Below, piece by piece: positions 16,319-26,662 of a stretch of DNA of 64,000 bases. Source of the stretch: Vibrio cyclitrophicus (GTDB taxonomy: Bacteria; Pseudomonadota; Gammaproteobacteria; Enterobacterales; Vibrionaceae). The notes under the pieces are model-generated. The model saw only the letters and a list, made by a program, of their open reading frames with translations. It made no database searches and was not told where the DNA came from. The stretch is taken from assembly GCF_024347435.1 (NCBI RefSeq), contig NZ_AP025481.1, positions 1,663,823 through 1,727,822 of the forward strand, written 5' to 3'. Within the stretch, counting starts at the first letter, position 1, and the number at the start of each line of letters is the position of its first letter. The position numbers and the translations under genes were made by a program.

Positions 16319-17185
16319 TCAGTAAGTCTCAAATACGCCGTTGTTGTAGTCCTGAATTGTCTGTTCAATCTCTTCCATCGAGTTCATGACAAATGGGCCA
16401 TAATGCACAACCGGCTCATTAATCGGTTCACCAGAAAAAATCAGGACACCAGAATCTTCTAAGCTATCCAAAGACAGCAATTCAGCTTTGGTGAGCAGTG
16501 CAAGTTGGCCTTGGTTGACGACTTTGTTATCGATCTTAATACTGCCTCGGTACACGTATGTCATGGCATTATGGTTAACATCCGTCCTTAACGTCACTTT
16601 TTGTCCTGAATGCGCTCGCCAATCCACAACGCTTAATGGCACGCCTGTCGTTTGTAATGGACCTTGTGTTTGTATAGTTTCTGCGTCAGCTGGGTCATGC
16701 AGTTTATACCCACCGGAAATAACTCTCAGTAAGCCGATTTGTTCGTTTTGATATTCTGCAATGCTGTCACTTTGAAAGTCATGGTATTGCGCTGGCTGCA
16801 TTTTGTGTGTTGCTGGTTGGTTTATCCAAATCTGAAAACCGTGCAACGCGCCTTCTTCCATCATTGGCATTTCACTGTGAATCACACCACGACCCGCGGC
16901 CATCCATTGTGCGCCACCGCTGCGAAGCTCACCGACATTACCCAGGTGGTCTTTGTGTTGGAAATGACCTTGAAGCATATAAGTGAGCGTTTCTATACCA
17001 CGGTGAGGATGTGGAGGAAAGCCGCCAACGTAGTCTTTGCTTTCATCCGATTTAAGTTCATCAATCATCAAAAATGGAGAGAAACGTGTGTTATTAAAAC
17101 CAGCGAGTCTTTGGATTTTGACACCATCTCCATCTGAAGTCGCATGTGCTGAAATGACATGGTCTACTACTCTTACACTCGTCAT
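16319..17185 (-). CDS. Pirin-family protein
   Basis: 288 residues forming a bicupin. The N-terminal metal site is visible: FPPHPHRGIETLTYM with HPH, then HKDHLG, and GRGVIHSEMP, giving the His/His/His/Glu set of pirins. Bacterial pirins are cytosolic metalloproteins; some show quercetin dioxygenase activity and others modulate central metabolism. It starts MTSVRVVDHVISAHATSDGDGVKIQRL, as is common. Single-gene unit with a leftward terminator. Confidence 0.9.
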   Translation of the reverse strand: MTSVRVVDHVISAHATSDGDGVKIQRLAGFNNTRFSPFLMIDELKSDESKDYVGGFPPHPHRGIETLTYMLQGHFQHKDHLGNVGELRSGGAQWMAAGRGVIHSEMPMMEEGALHGFQIWINQPATHKMQPAQYHDFQSDSIAEYQNEQIGLLRVISGGYKLHDPADAETIQTQGPLQTTGVPLSVVDWRAHSGQKVTLRTDVNHNAMTYVYRGSIKIDNKVVNQGQLALLTKAELLSLDSLEDSGVLIFSGEPINEPVVHYGPFVMNSMEEIEQTIQDYNNGVFETY

Positions 17186-17341
17186 TTTGATACCCTCATA
17201 AACTTGAATAGCTGTAGTTTATGTAATCTGATTGAAAAAGAAGATGGCATAGCGTTGAGTGACTTATTCGAAAATTTTGAACAGGTAAGAAGGTGAAATT
17301 ATGTCTATACTTGAATAGGGTAGACCGCCAAGGAGGCCGCT

Positions 17342-17623
17342 ATGGCAATACAACCAAAGCATGGCGATAGGCAAGGTCGGATGGACTTTGAAAATGATTT
17401 TACAACAGAGCAGAGCCACCGCTTTACAGCTGTCGCAAACAGTGCGTTTAAACGTCGTGTGAAAAAACGCGAGATTGAAGCGCCGTTTATGCAGTCGGCC
17501 AAGCAAGCTGCCTTTAAATCGGTAGTGAGGCCCAGAGGTAATAACCCGAACCGAACTCGACAAGTCGTATGGATCATTGTGATTGGATTAGTGAGCCTTT
17601 GGCTTATGTATATGGCAGGCTAA
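17342..17623 (+). CDS. Small tail-anchored protein, unknown
   Basis: 93 residues, not recognised. The first about 70 residues are polar and basic (FKRRVKKREIEAPF, KSVVRPRGNNPNRTR), followed by one C-terminal membrane segment (VVWIIVIGLVSLWLMYMAG). It would sit in the inner membrane with its basic part in the cytoplasm. A strong AAGGAGG eight bases before the ATG supports translation. It is convergent with the diguanylate cyclase gene. Confidence 0.7.
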   Translation: MAIQPKHGDRQGRMDFENDFTTEQSHRFTAVANSAFKRRVKKREIEAPFMQSAKQAAFKSVVRPRGNNPNRTRQVVWIIVIGLVSLWLMYMAG

Positions 17624-17651
17624 GACATTTAGCAGTATGCGATATTAACGG

Positions 17652-18875
17652 TTAATGTTGATGCGTTTTTAGCAGAGTAACGTTGTTCCCTTCCACCTTC
17701 GCTTCAAGACAGTCTTCAAGCTTGGATTCATCAGATTCTGAGCAGACTAATTTCGTCGAGAATTCTTCTATCAAGTTTGAAACCGGGTTGTCGTGATAAT
17801 AAGCATATCGGTTTTTCCCTGAGTGTTTAGCAACGTACATCGCCTTATCCGCACATCGAGTTAATTCATGTAAATCGGTAGCATCTTGAGGGTATAAAGA
17901 AACGCCGACACTAAGAGTGAGTTCTTTGATTCTCTCATTGGTTTGGCAACCGCTCTCAAACAGTCCGCATATCCGCTCTAGAATGCCATCAAGATCTTTT
18001 CGAGTTGGAATATCATAGAGCATCAAAACAAACTCATCGCCAGCAAACCGAGCGATGGAATAATCGTATTCATGATTCTTTCTATCTCGAGTGCGTAGGT
18101 TGTTGCTCAAACGATTCGCAAAATGCTGCAGGACACTGTCACCAACATCATGCCCATAGTTATCGTTGATGCCTTTAAAATCATCAATATCGAGAAAAAC
18201 CAAGGCGGTAAGTGAATGTTTACTATCAATAGTCGCAAGCTTTTCACTTGCCCAACGTTCAAAACTCCAACGGTTGGCTAAGCCCGTGAGTTGATCTCTG
18301 TAGGCTAAGTCCTCTATCCCTTCTTTGTATAAGCGCTGAATGTAGTTTACCGCTTGTGTGTAGTAATAAGCGGAAGTATGGCAAACCAAACTCATGGTAA
18401 ATAAGCTAAGAATAAAGCGATGAGTGCTATTAAATGGCAAAGAAAAATTGCCCGGCAAGGCGGTAATTAAAGTGCTAATAAACACGCAAAATGAGGTGCT
18501 GAATATGATGCCAATTCTGAAATCATTAATAAAAATCACTGCAGCCAAAATAGGGTACAACCAAAGAATTCGATCAGGGATGGCATTGCTGTACAAGAAT
18601 AAGATAATGCCTTGAACCAACAGTACACAGCTCAATATCAACTCTGAATATTGAGGATTGTTAATCTTTCTTACATAAATGGCGTTTGATACAGCGATAA
18701 AAGCAAAACACAGTTCGAAAATCGACAGTACGTAATGCTGACCTTGGAAATAAGCCCAAGTATAAAAGATGAATAGAGACGCAGCAGTCAGTGAAAATGA
18801 ATGGACAATTTTTTGTTTGCGGGTGGATCGTATGTCCGCCATTTCTTCTAGGTGTCTTCCGACTGGCCTGTTCAT
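17652..18875 (-). CDS. Membrane-bound diguanylate cyclase (AGDEF variant)
   Basis: 407 residues. About six membrane segments (residues about 25-190) form an uncharacterised sensor. A GGDEF domain follows (LAYRDQLTGLANRWSFERWA, FLDIDDFKGINDNYGHDVGD, ARFAGDEFVLML, LSVGVSLYPQDATDLHELTRCADKAMYVAKHSGKNRY). It would make cyclic di-GMP from GTP. The signature is AGDEF, a substitution often compatible with activity. The canonical RxxD inhibitory site is absent: HEYD occupies that position, with His for Arg. About 45 residues after the domain are not conserved. Confidence 0.88.
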   Translation of the reverse strand: MNRPVGRHLEEMADIRSTRKQKIVHSFSLTAASLFIFYTWAYFQGQHYVLSIFELCFAFIAVSNAIYVRKINNPQYSELILSCVLLVQGIILFLYSNAIPDRILWLYPILAAVIFINDFRIGIIFSTSFCVFISTLITALPGNFSLPFNSTHRFILSLFTMSLVCHTSAYYYTQAVNYIQRLYKEGIEDLAYRDQLTGLANRWSFERWASEKLATIDSKHSLTALVFLDIDDFKGINDNYGHDVGDSVLQHFANRLSNNLRTRDRKNHEYDYSIARFAGDEFVLMLYDIPTRKDLDGILERICGLFESGCQTNERIKELTLSVGVSLYPQDATDLHELTRCADKAMYVAKHSGKNRYAYYHDNPVSNLIEEFSTKLVCSESDESKLEDCLEAKVEGNNVTLLKTHQH

Positions 18876-19174
18876 GTGATTTGTGCCACGAATTTTGATG
18901 ATGGTACTAATACTAGGTTAAATAATAGGCTTGGCGGAGCTTAGGAAGTCTATTTAATGTGACTACTATCAAGGTTTTATCTTAAAAGTGAATCAAGCCA
19001 ATATAAAAAGTGATGTATATCACTAACGGTGCAGAATAACCTTGTCGAGAACCATTCAAAGAGCAAGCTGGTGGTTGCACTGGATTATTACGTGCTTGCT
19101 TTCTAATGCTTTACTCAACATAGTTTATAGATAGCTAAATGTTTATATAACCCTAAATTTGATAGAGGATCATT

Positions 19175-19513
19175 ATGTTAATTACCTTTAGTTGCAAGGC
19201 TCATGCTAGCGTCACGATGTTTGGGGAGGTAGGCCTTCAGTTCATTAACATGCTTGGACACAGTGGCACGATACCTGGTGCTATTGAGGCTTCAGAAGTC
19301 CCTCAAGCATTGAATAATTTACGTATTGCTATCGCCGAAGAGCAAAGTAAGCCGGTAGAGCAAGATAATACTGATGACGACAATGAAGAAGAGATTGTTG
19401 AAGCTCCTGTCAATATCGGCAGTCGAGCTTTTCCGTTGGTCGAACTATTGAAAGCTGCAATCAAAGAAGAGTGCGAAGTGATGTGGGAAGACGGCAGCGG
19501 TAAGCTTTTGTAG
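19175..19513 (+). CDS. DUF1840 protein
   Basis: 112 residues, soluble. It starts MLITFSCKAHASVTMFGEVG and ends with PLVELLKAAIKEECEVMWE, the two conserved blocks of DUF1840, with an acidic linker between (DNTDDDNEEEIVE). Function unknown. It is divergent from the diguanylate cyclase gene and stands alone. The 299-base spacer upstream shows nothing beyond presumed promoters. Confidence 0.85.
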   Translation: MLITFSCKAHASVTMFGEVGLQFINMLGHSGTIPGAIEASEVPQALNNLRIAIAEEQSKPVEQDNTDDDNEEEIVEAPVNIGSRAFPLVELLKAAIKEECEVMWEDGSGKLL

Positions 19514-19655
19514 GATGATTTAATACTGAAAAGGTAGAGTTTAATATCATTGAAGTTTTAATTTATATTGCATAGTTGAACATAGGTTGACTAATGAAAG
19601 TAAACTGAAACAATAAGTTATATTTATAAACGCATCTTGAACTGAAGGGTATTTG

Positions 19656-22571
19656 ATGGGCTTCTATTTCCGAGCACGTAGCTACACTAGTTTAGTTGGC
19701 TCTCTTTCGTTGGCCGTTGTTTCAGCGCCGAGTATGGCTGATATATCAACAACGCCCGTCATTGGTGGTGTGTTTAGCTCCAGTGAAGTGCTAAAAAATC
19801 AGGTGCTTTCAAGCCTAAGTTACTCTGCCAAACTCACTCGTGATGCGGCTCTTTTCACGATTGGTGGCGTTACATTAGATGCGTATATTCTCGCTCTCCC
19901 TTTAGATGTCAAAACAAAAGCCAGAGTCGTTGCTCAGTTATCTAACCCGACGTACTCAATTCCTTTGGGTTATTTTCTCTATAGTTATTACGACCGCTAT
20001 TCAGGCTTGGGCAGTGAAGATGTATTCAAATCTTACTTGTCGACGGTTTATGATAAGCAGGCGCTAAAGGGCTTTGAACATAGCCTCTATCATGTTGGAG
20101 ATAAGCCAACCTCAGAGCATCATGAGCCAGATACCTCGACTGAAGCAACGGGACATCATGAAGGTATTCGTATCGATGAACAGTTCATTGCCAACATGGT
20201 GGTTATCTACGATGCGTTATTCGAAATTGGTGTTTGGCAGGATATGGACACGCTCCCTGCGAATTACACCTACTTAACCAATAGCCCTGAAGATCTAGCG
20301 ATCATCGCTCAGATTCAACCGATCATCGTTGATTTGATCGATAAAGCGGCATTGGGAATGGATGACGGCGATATGAAGTCTGCAATGTTGGCGATTGCAG
20401 AAGATGGTAAACCAGAAAACGCTGATAAGCCGAATAACAAAGCACAAGCTCTTACCATCACGCTTATTGATTTTGTGCGCTTAAACTTGCTGAAAGCCTA
20501 CCGCCAGTTTGTGTTTAAAGAAGAACGTGCAGCAGCGCTCGATGATTGGATGCAGCAAGCGTTTAGTGACCAGCCTGATGCGCTCATTCAGTTCTTAGAA
20601 TCCCAACAGAACAAGCGCTTTGCGGTCCAAGTGACCGTCGATGGTTTACAGCAAGGGTTGATTGAGGGGTTGGTCGATGAAAGCGCGCCATTCATCTCGG
20701 TTGCTTACCAAAATCATAAAAACCGAACGCAATACAAACCTAAGTTAGAAACGGTGATTGAGCCTGAGCATCAACAGCAGGTGAGGTTCATGGAAGTTCT
20801 GTCTGAACAAACCTACCGTGATCCGAATTATCTTCCGTTCTTCAAAAAACTCTATCAAGAACATCTAGACAATATTAGCCGAGTGGGTATCTCTTCAACT
20901 CCCACAATCAGCGTACGTAACCTACCGATCATTAAAACGGGCGCGAAAGTATCAGGGCAAGGTGGCACTGGTATCCCTAATTTCCACTTTGTTGACCGAG
21001 AGATCGACCGAGCGTATTACTTCTTTGGTAATGATGCCCTGCAGTTGGATGTGTTGATGGCAAACAACAAGGTGCAGACCATGTTTGATCGCCTTGATTA
21101 TCTGAAAACGTTGAACTGCAACGCCCAATACGATTGGAATGCTCACACGACTTACGACGGGCTAGTAAACCTAGGTTTGGGTGAGTCACTGCGTGATTAT
21201 GGTGAGAAACGCTGCGTTAAAGAGCTTCAAGAACGTTCAGAAGTCGAAGTGGTTTTGCAAGAAAAGCGTCAAGCCTTGATTGAAGGTATTGAGGCGTATC
21301 AGTCTATATCTGGCTTTGATTTTTTCACCAAGTTTTCAAAGAGAGCTCAGGTTAAACAGTTGATCACTCAGTTTGCCGAGTTAGATGGAAAAGGGATGCC
21401 GGATTACACCTTGGTTTATAACCCATGGCCGGATCACTTCGCGCACTTTACCGGTCCTTTTAGTGACGAAATTCTGATGCCGACTGGAGAGCTTAACCGA
21501 CTGGACTATTGGATTCGCCAGATTGAAGCGACCTACCGCAGTGCAGGCGTTTACGATAAAACGCTATGGGGCATGGCTGGGGATCATGGTTTAACGCCGG
21601 TGTTCTACGCGCTCAATCCCGAAAAGCAGGTATTTGAAGGCTTACAAGCAGAGCTAGAGTATCCAATTGTGGTGAAGAAGATATCTTCAGACGAGGGTGA
21701 AGGGCCTAAAATCACCAATGCTCTAAGCTACCCAAGCTCGAAGGAATTGGATGTGGTGGTCGCCTCGACTGCCGGTGGTAACTTCATGATGGACTTCTTT
21801 AATTCGGCTCAAGGGTGGCAGGTTCAGCCTGTTTACCAAGAACTCACGCAGTGGTCTCCGATTGCAGCGCCACCTGGTCAGAATATCAACATCATTAATC
21901 AGATATCGCAACGCTTACCTGAAACTCTTGATTATATGGTCGTAAGAGAAAGCACATGTGACCAACAACGTTGTGCGGTTCGTGTGATTGGTAACCGAGA
22001 TTTAAAACGAGTCGACGAATTGATTACCCGCGAAGGTGACAAGCTTTTCTACGAGTCGCTAGAAGCAAATCGAGCGCCAGTTTTACTTAACACACAAGAG
22101 CTTAATCCTTATCTCAAGAGACCGAATCAATCTGATTTCGCGCTCTACTCTCAATTAGTTGAAAAGTGTATTAACCGAGCGATGAAGGTGGATGTCACTA
22201 CATGGTGCAGCAGTGCGCAGTGGACAGAGTTAACCCAATTGACTCCTAGACCAGATTCTGTCAATCAACTAGCCAATATCTACCTTGAAGATAGAGCGGG
22301 CACGGTTAACCTGTTCCCGAAAGCTGGAATTGGTTACAACACCAAGGTACCGGGGCGTCATGCTGGTGAAGACTATTTAGAGAAGGACGCATTCATCGGT
22401 TTCTGGGGCTCGCCAATTGGTGAAAACTCACAGCCATTAAAGATCGAATCCAATGGCTCGTTAGCGCCGACGCTTTTTGAATATTTAACCGGAGAGGCTG
22501 TAGTCGAAGGTGAGAATGGTTGGGGGTATCCGTCGTTGATTGAACAATTAGATGTGCCTAAGAACCACTAA
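19656..22571 (+). CDS. Large secreted alkaline-phosphatase-superfamily protein
   Basis: About 971 residues with a signal peptide (cut near residue 29, APSMA). The first about 400 residues are helical and not recognised. The rest carries alkaline phosphatase/phosphodiesterase motifs: GTGIPNFHF near 436, whose Thr is the probable nucleophile; NPWPDHFAHFTG near 592 (Asp/His metal ligands); AGDHGLTP near 641 (Asp-His); and PGRHAGEDY near 899 (late His). Four extra cysteines lie at about 760-850. It probably hydrolyses a phosphate mono- or diester in the periplasm or outside. I chose ATG 19656, with GAAGGG upstream, over TTG 19653. It sits alone upstream of the uhp genes. Confidence 0.75.
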   Translation: MGFYFRARSYTSLVGSLSLAVVSAPSMADISTTPVIGGVFSSSEVLKNQVLSSLSYSAKLTRDAALFTIGGVTLDAYILALPLDVKTKARVVAQLSNPTYSIPLGYFLYSYYDRYSGLGSEDVFKSYLSTVYDKQALKGFEHSLYHVGDKPTSEHHEPDTSTEATGHHEGIRIDEQFIANMVVIYDALFEIGVWQDMDTLPANYTYLTNSPEDLAIIAQIQPIIVDLIDKAALGMDDGDMKSAMLAIAEDGKPENADKPNNKAQALTITLIDFVRLNLLKAYRQFVFKEERAAALDDWMQQAFSDQPDALIQFLESQQNKRFAVQVTVDGLQQGLIEGLVDESAPFISVAYQNHKNRTQYKPKLETVIEPEHQQQVRFMEVLSEQTYRDPNYLPFFKKLYQEHLDNISRVGISSTPTISVRNLPIIKTGAKVSGQGGTGIPNFHFVDREIDRAYYFFGNDALQLDVLMANNKVQTMFDRLDYLKTLNCNAQYDWNAHTTYDGLVNLGLGESLRDYGEKRCVKELQERSEVEVVLQEKRQALIEGIEAYQSISGFDFFTKFSKRAQVKQLITQFAELDGKGMPDYTLVYNPWPDHFAHFTGPFSDEILMPTGELNRLDYWIRQIEATYRSAGVYDKTLWGMAGDHGLTPVFYALNPEKQVFEGLQAELEYPIVVKKISSDEGEGPKITNALSYPSSKELDVVVASTAGGNFMMDFFNSAQGWQVQPVYQELTQWSPIAAPPGQNINIINQISQRLPETLDYMVVRESTCDQQRCAVRVIGNRDLKRVDELITREGDKLFYESLEANRAPVLLNTQELNPYLKRPNQSDFALYSQLVEKCINRAMKVDVTTWCSSAQWTELTQLTPRPDSVNQLANIYLEDRAGTVNLFPKAGIGYNTKVPGRHAGEDYLEKDAFIGFWGSPIGENSQPLKIESNGSLAPTLFEYLTGEAVVEGENGWGYPSLIEQLDVPKNH

Positions 22572-22785
22572 ACCTAAGTTGTTATTGCTTAAAGCATCTA
22601 TCGTTAGACGTAAACGGGAAAGCAATAAAACAACAAAGCGAATCTAATGTGGCTTTCGTTAGCCACTTTAGATCTCCGAACATAGCAGCATGTAACGGCC
22701 GCCCCATTCTCTTTTGTTTGACTAGCTAATGCTCTAAGTAACGAATTCTCTAACATTTCCTCAAGACATAACACATTTTAAACAA

Positions 22786-22801
22786 GGTGATGCTGTTCAC
22801 G
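22786..22801. promoter_or_regulatory. CRP-like site upstream of uhpT
   Basis: GGTGA-TGCTGT-TCACG has the TGTGA-N6-TCACA layout with one mismatch per half. It begins 39 bp before the start of the element at 22825, the same offset as before manA. Confidence 0.6.
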
Positions 22802-22824
22802 CTTTCTTGACTCCCAATTCTGAA

Positions 22825-22867
22825 CTAAGAATTTTTCTTAGTTGTTCTAAGACCCTCTCTCATGCGG
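22825..22867. promoter_or_regulatory. Candidate UhpA-binding element upstream of uhpT
   Basis: A 43-bp block, alignable without gaps to 28133-28175 before manA with about 80 percent identity. It contains direct CTAAGA repeats 22 bp apart (two helical turns) plus an intervening TTCTTAG forming an inverted repeat. I infer UhpA binding from its place before the uhp target gene. Confidence 0.6.
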
Positions 22868-22964
22868 TCGCTTTTTAGACTCCTTATTATTTCATTATCA
22901 AATGGTAACGAGCGCACGGGCTCAATACTCCGTGCAGATCTCATTAATAATAAGAGAGTTCACA

Positions 22965-24359
22965 ATGTTAAAGTTCCTAGATCAGGTTCGAAAACCGACA
23001 CTGGATCTTCCGGTCGAAACTAGAAGAAAAATGTGGTTTAAACCATTCCTACAATCTTACCTAGTCGTGTTCATTGGTTATCTAACCATGTATTTGATCC
23101 GTAAGAACTTCAACGTCGCGCAAAACGACATGATTTCTACTTATGGATTATCTATGACGGATCTAGGTCTTATCGGCCTTGGTTTCTCAATCACTTATGG
23201 TATTGGTAAAACGGTTGTTTCCTACTACGCAGATGGTAAGAACACCAAGCAGTTTCTACCATTCATGCTGATCCTCTCTGGCCTTGCCATGTTGGGCTTT
23301 AGCTTCAGCTTAGGTGGTGGCAGTGCTAGCTTATTTATGATGGTTTCCTTCTACGCATTGAGTGGTTTTTTCCAAAGTACCGGTGGTCCTTCAAGTTATT
23401 CGACCATTACTAAATGGACGCCTCGTAATAAGCGTGGTTCATATTTAGGCCTTTGGAATATGTCACACAATGTGGGTGGTGCCGGTGCTGCTGGTGTGGC
23501 TCTGTTTGGCGCTAATTACTTATTTGATGGCAACGTGATTGGTATGTTCGTGTTTCCATCAGTTATCGCGATTGTGGTTGGTTTTATTGGGATGCGTTTT
23601 GGTAACGACTCTCCAGAAGCGTATGGTTTAGGTACAGTAGAAGAGTTGTTTGACGAAGAAATCAGCGAAGAAGACACGGCCGCTGAAGAGAATCAAATGA
23701 CTAAGAAAGAGATTTTTGTTGAATACATTCTTAAAAACAAAGTGATCTGGTTGCTCTGTTTCGCAAACATCTTTTTATACATTGTTCGTATCGGTATCGA
23801 TCAATGGTCTACCGTTTACGCGTATCAAGAGCTAGGCCTATCGAAAGAAACGGCGATTTCAGGTTTTACTCTTTTTGAAGTCGGCGCATTAGTCGGTACG
23901 TTAATGTGGGGTTATTTATCAGACCTTGCGAACGGACGTCGCGCTTTAGTTGCTTGTGTTTCACTTGGATTGATTATTGTCTCTCTAGAGTTTTACCAGC
24001 ATGCAACAAGCGAGTTCATGTACCTAGCATCACTGTTTGTGCTTGGTTTCCTTGTGTTTGGTCCTCAGTTGCTAATTGGTGTTGCTGCGGTAGGTTTCGT
24101 ACCTAAAAAAGCAATCAGTGTTGCAGATGGTGTTAAAGGCACATTTGCTTACCTAATCGGTGACAGTTTCGCAAAACTTGGTCTAGGTATGATTGCTGAT
24201 GGAACACCTATTTTCGGCTTAACAGGTTGGAAAGGCACATTTGCAGCACTGGATACATCTGCTGCTATTTGTATTGTTTTGTTGCTGTTCGTTGCTATTG
24301 CTGAAGAGAAAAAGATTCGCCACGCTAAGAAAATGCACCTAGCGGCTCAAAACGCGTAG
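22965..24359 (+). CDS. uhpT: Hexose-6-phosphate:phosphate antiporter UhpT
   Basis: A major-facilitator exchanger that imports glucose-6-phosphate and related sugar phosphates in exchange for inorganic phosphate. 464 residues, against 463 in E. coli. About 12 membrane segments; [20 protein letters not shown] and [22 protein letters not shown] are organophosphate:phosphate-antiporter signatures. I chose the ATG at 22965 ([10 protein letters not shown]), matching the family; a longer frame upstream is promoter sequence. Here uhpT precedes uhpABC rather than following it as in E. coli. A terminator at 24497 separates them. Control is probably by UhpA and CRP. Confidence 0.95.
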   Translation: MLKFLDQVRKPTLDLPVETRRKMWFKPFLQSYLVVFIGYLTMYLIRKNFNVAQNDMISTYGLSMTDLGLIGLGFSITYGIGKTVVSYYADGKNTKQFLPFMLILSGLAMLGFSFSLGGGSASLFMMVSFYALSGFFQSTGGPSSYSTITKWTPRNKRGSYLGLWNMSHNVGGAGAAGVALFGANYLFDGNVIGMFVFPSVIAIVVGFIGMRFGNDSPEAYGLGTVEELFDEEISEEDTAAEENQMTKKEIFVEYILKNKVIWLLCFANIFLYIVRIGIDQWSTVYAYQELGLSKETAISGFTLFEVGALVGTLMWGYLSDLANGRRALVACVSLGLIIVSLEFYQHATSEFMYLASLFVLGFLVFGPQLLIGVAAVGFVPKKAISVADGVKGTFAYLIGDSFAKLGLGMIADGTPIFGLTGWKGTFAALDTSAAICIVLLLFVAIAEEKKIRHAKKMHLAAQNA

Positions 24360-24496
24360 TTACTCTTGTGTACTTGTTTCCGCAAGCTTAGTTTCAGGTA
24401 GTTAGCCTCGTGTGCTTTATCTATTTAAAGCATGCGAGATCATACCAATCGTTAGTTCGATTCAGTATTATCTCTATCATTAGACTTAATTCTATA

Positions 24497-24524
24497 TAGC
24501 TCCTGTTGGGGCTATTTTTCTTTT
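24497..24524 (+). terminator. Terminator of uhpT
   Basis: TAGCTCC pairs with GGGGCTA (7 bp, loop TGTT), followed by TTTTTCTTTT, 26 bases before uhpA. Confidence 0.8.
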
Positions 24525-24549
24525 CTACTCTTTCGTTCTGGTTAGTATC

Positions 24550-25158
24550 ATGATTAATGTTGCACTTGTTGATGACCACGTCATTGTCCGCTCTGGTTTT
24601 GCTCAGTTACTTAGTCTTGAAGCTGATATCACAGTCGTCGGTGAATTCAATTCTGCGGCAGAAGCGCGTCTCGGGTTGCCAAGTTGTCACCCTGATGTCG
24701 TTATCTTAGATATTTCAATGCAAGATGAGAGTGGTTTGAGCTTATTGGAAGAGATTCCATCAGGCATTGCAAGTATCATGTTAAGTGTACATGACTCACC
24801 GGCGATGGTTGAGAAGTCGTTGGAGTTAGGTGCCAAAGGTTACCTCAGCAAACGCTGTAGCCCTGATGAGCTAATCCAAGCCGTACACACGAGCGCAAAT
24901 GGCGGTTGTTATCTCACGCCCGATATCGCAATAAAGCTCGCAACCCCGGTAAAGAATAAAGCCTCGTTAAATCAGCTCACCCGCAGAGAAAGCGAAGTGT
25001 GTCAGTTATTAGCTACAGGGCTTGATGTAAAGTCTATTGCCGTTGAACTTGGGGTCAGTCATAAAACAGTGCATGTACACCGAGCCAATGCGATGGATAA
25101 ACTCAATGTTAAAAACAATGTTGAGTTAGCTAAATTGTTCACTCAAGATCAGTATTAA
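24550..25158 (+). CDS. uhpA: Response regulator UhpA
   Basis: 202 residues, NarL/FixJ-type. The receiver domain has the acidic pair Asp8/Asp9, phospho-acceptor Asp54 (VVILDISM) and Lys in AKGYLSK. The C-terminal LuxR-type helix-turn-helix reads [20 protein letters not shown] then [18 protein letters not shown]. It activates sugar-phosphate transport genes once phosphorylated by UhpB. It overlaps uhpB in a TAATG junction, so translation is coupled. The likely targets here are the matching elements before uhpT and manA. Confidence 0.95.
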   Translation: MINVALVDDHVIVRSGFAQLLSLEADITVVGEFNSAAEARLGLPSCHPDVVILDISMQDESGLSLLEEIPSGIASIMLSVHDSPAMVEKSLELGAKGYLSKRCSPDELIQAVHTSANGGCYLTPDIAIKLATPVKNKASLNQLTRRESEVCQLLATGLDVKSIAVELGVSHKTVHVHRANAMDKLNVKNNVELAKLFTQDQY

Positions 25159-26654
25159 TGCGCTCCTATCTAGCCACCTCCCTATGTGGGGTTTTTATGG
25201 CTGGTTGTGCATGGTTCTGTTTATGGGTTATTGCTTTCTATTTCATTAATGACCCTGAATTAGCCATTCTGCTTTTCCCATTTTCACTCCGATTGGGAAT
25301 GACGCTGCACACTCGCACTCACTATTGGCCTGCTATCTACATTGCTGAGTGGGGGCTAGCGATCGCTTTAGCCTTACTACTTGATGAACCTCAATGGTTG
25401 ACGATACTCATCGCCAGTGGATTGAGCATTCCTGCCACTTTAATTGCCAAGCGATATTACTATGGTGACCAGAATCGTCATTTGTTGGTGATGGCAAGCT
25501 TAATCATGGTCACCGCATTGATCAACGTTGCCGCGGTGGGTTCTCATGTTCCGGCTGTTTACATGGTTTGGTTGGTGAGTATCACAGGCGGTTTAATGCT
25601 GGTGCCGATGTGTTATCTAGTTTGGAACTACCTATTCCAAAACAAGTGGGCGCCATTGAGCTCTTATTTAATCAACAATATTGTTGAGTTCAAGATACGT
25701 CATATCGCGTTATACAGTGTGTTGCTGGTCGCCAGTATTTTGATACAAACCAGTTTGCCTGATGAGCTAAGACGCTTCGCCCCATTTTGTATGGCGATCC
25801 CTATTATCTTGCTGGCTGTTCGTTATGGGTGGCAAGGCGCTTTGTTAGCGACTTTGCTAAACAGTGTCGCCCTGATTGCTGCCCACAGTGGAACATCTAA
25901 GCTCGAAATTACCGATTTACTTCTGTCACTTTCAGCTCAAACCATCACGGGTATCCTGCTTGGTTTAGCGGTTCAAAAACAAAAAGATCTCAACTCGAAA
26001 TTGCGAAGCGAGCTCTCTAGGAATCAAAATCTATCACGTCAGTTGATCACAGCCGAAGAGTCGGTTCGTCGTGATATTGCGCGTGAGTTACATGACGAAA
26101 TTGGCCAAAACATCACAGCCATTCGCACTCAGGCCAGCATTATTAAACGTGTCGATGCTGCTGAAATGAGCGTTCGCTGTGCTGGGACGATTGAGTCGTT
26201 GTCTTTGAATGTTTATGACACCACCAAGCGTCTACTCACAAAACTAAGACCTAAGATGTTGGATGATCTTGATCTAAAAGATTCCGTAGAACAGCTTATT
26301 CGGGAAATGGAGTTTTCGGATTACGGCGTTGATATCCAGTTAAATTGGCAAGGTGATTACTCGTGTTTGAGTGACACGCTCAAGGTTGCTCTCTTCAGGT
26401 TGTGCCAAGAATCCTTAAACAACGCCCATAAATATGCTAGCGCGAGCGAGATTAGAATTGAGCTGATTCTAGAGGAACAGGTTGAGCTTCGAATCTCAGA
26501 TAATGGCGTTGGTTTTACTGCGCAAGATCTTCTCAAAGGAATGGGTGTTCGGGGCATGCAAGAGCGTGTTCAAGCGCTTGGCGGCAAGATGATAATCAAC
26601 GCTAATGGTTGCCCTTCGGGTACCAATATCAGCGTTACATTACCTAAAGTTTGA
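25158..26654 (+). CDS. uhpB: Sensor histidine kinase UhpB
   Basis: 498 residues. The N-terminal half has about eight to ten membrane segments of the MASE1/UhpB type. The kinase core follows: phospho-acceptor His in DIARELHDEIGQNITAIR (HisKA_3), N-box CQESLNNAHKYA, DNGVGF and GMGVRGMQERVQALGG of the HATPase. It forms a complex with UhpC, which senses external glucose-6-phosphate, and phosphorylates UhpA. It overlaps uhpA by one base, and uhpC follows after 8 bases. Confidence 0.94.
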   Translation: MRSYLATSLCGVFMAGCAWFCLWVIAFYFINDPELAILLFPFSLRLGMTLHTRTHYWPAIYIAEWGLAIALALLLDEPQWLTILIASGLSIPATLIAKRYYYGDQNRHLLVMASLIMVTALINVAAVGSHVPAVYMVWLVSITGGLMLVPMCYLVWNYLFQNKWAPLSSYLINNIVEFKIRHIALYSVLLVASILIQTSLPDELRRFAPFCMAIPIILLAVRYGWQGALLATLLNSVALIAAHSGTSKLEITDLLLSLSAQTITGILLGLAVQKQKDLNSKLRSELSRNQNLSRQLITAEESVRRDIARELHDEIGQNITAIRTQASIIKRVDAAEMSVRCAGTIESLSLNVYDTTKRLLTKLRPKMLDDLDLKDSVEQLIREMEFSDYGVDIQLNWQGDYSCLSDTLKVALFRLCQESLNNAHKYASASEIRIELILEEQVELRISDNGVGFTAQDLLKGMGVRGMQERVQALGGKMIINANGCPSGTNISVTLPKV

Positions 26655-26662
26655 GAACGAAT

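Noticed and set aside
26651..26662. TTG start of UhpC overlapping uhpB
   Set aside because: ATG at 26663 gives a length closer to known UhpC; the TTG is possible but not needed.
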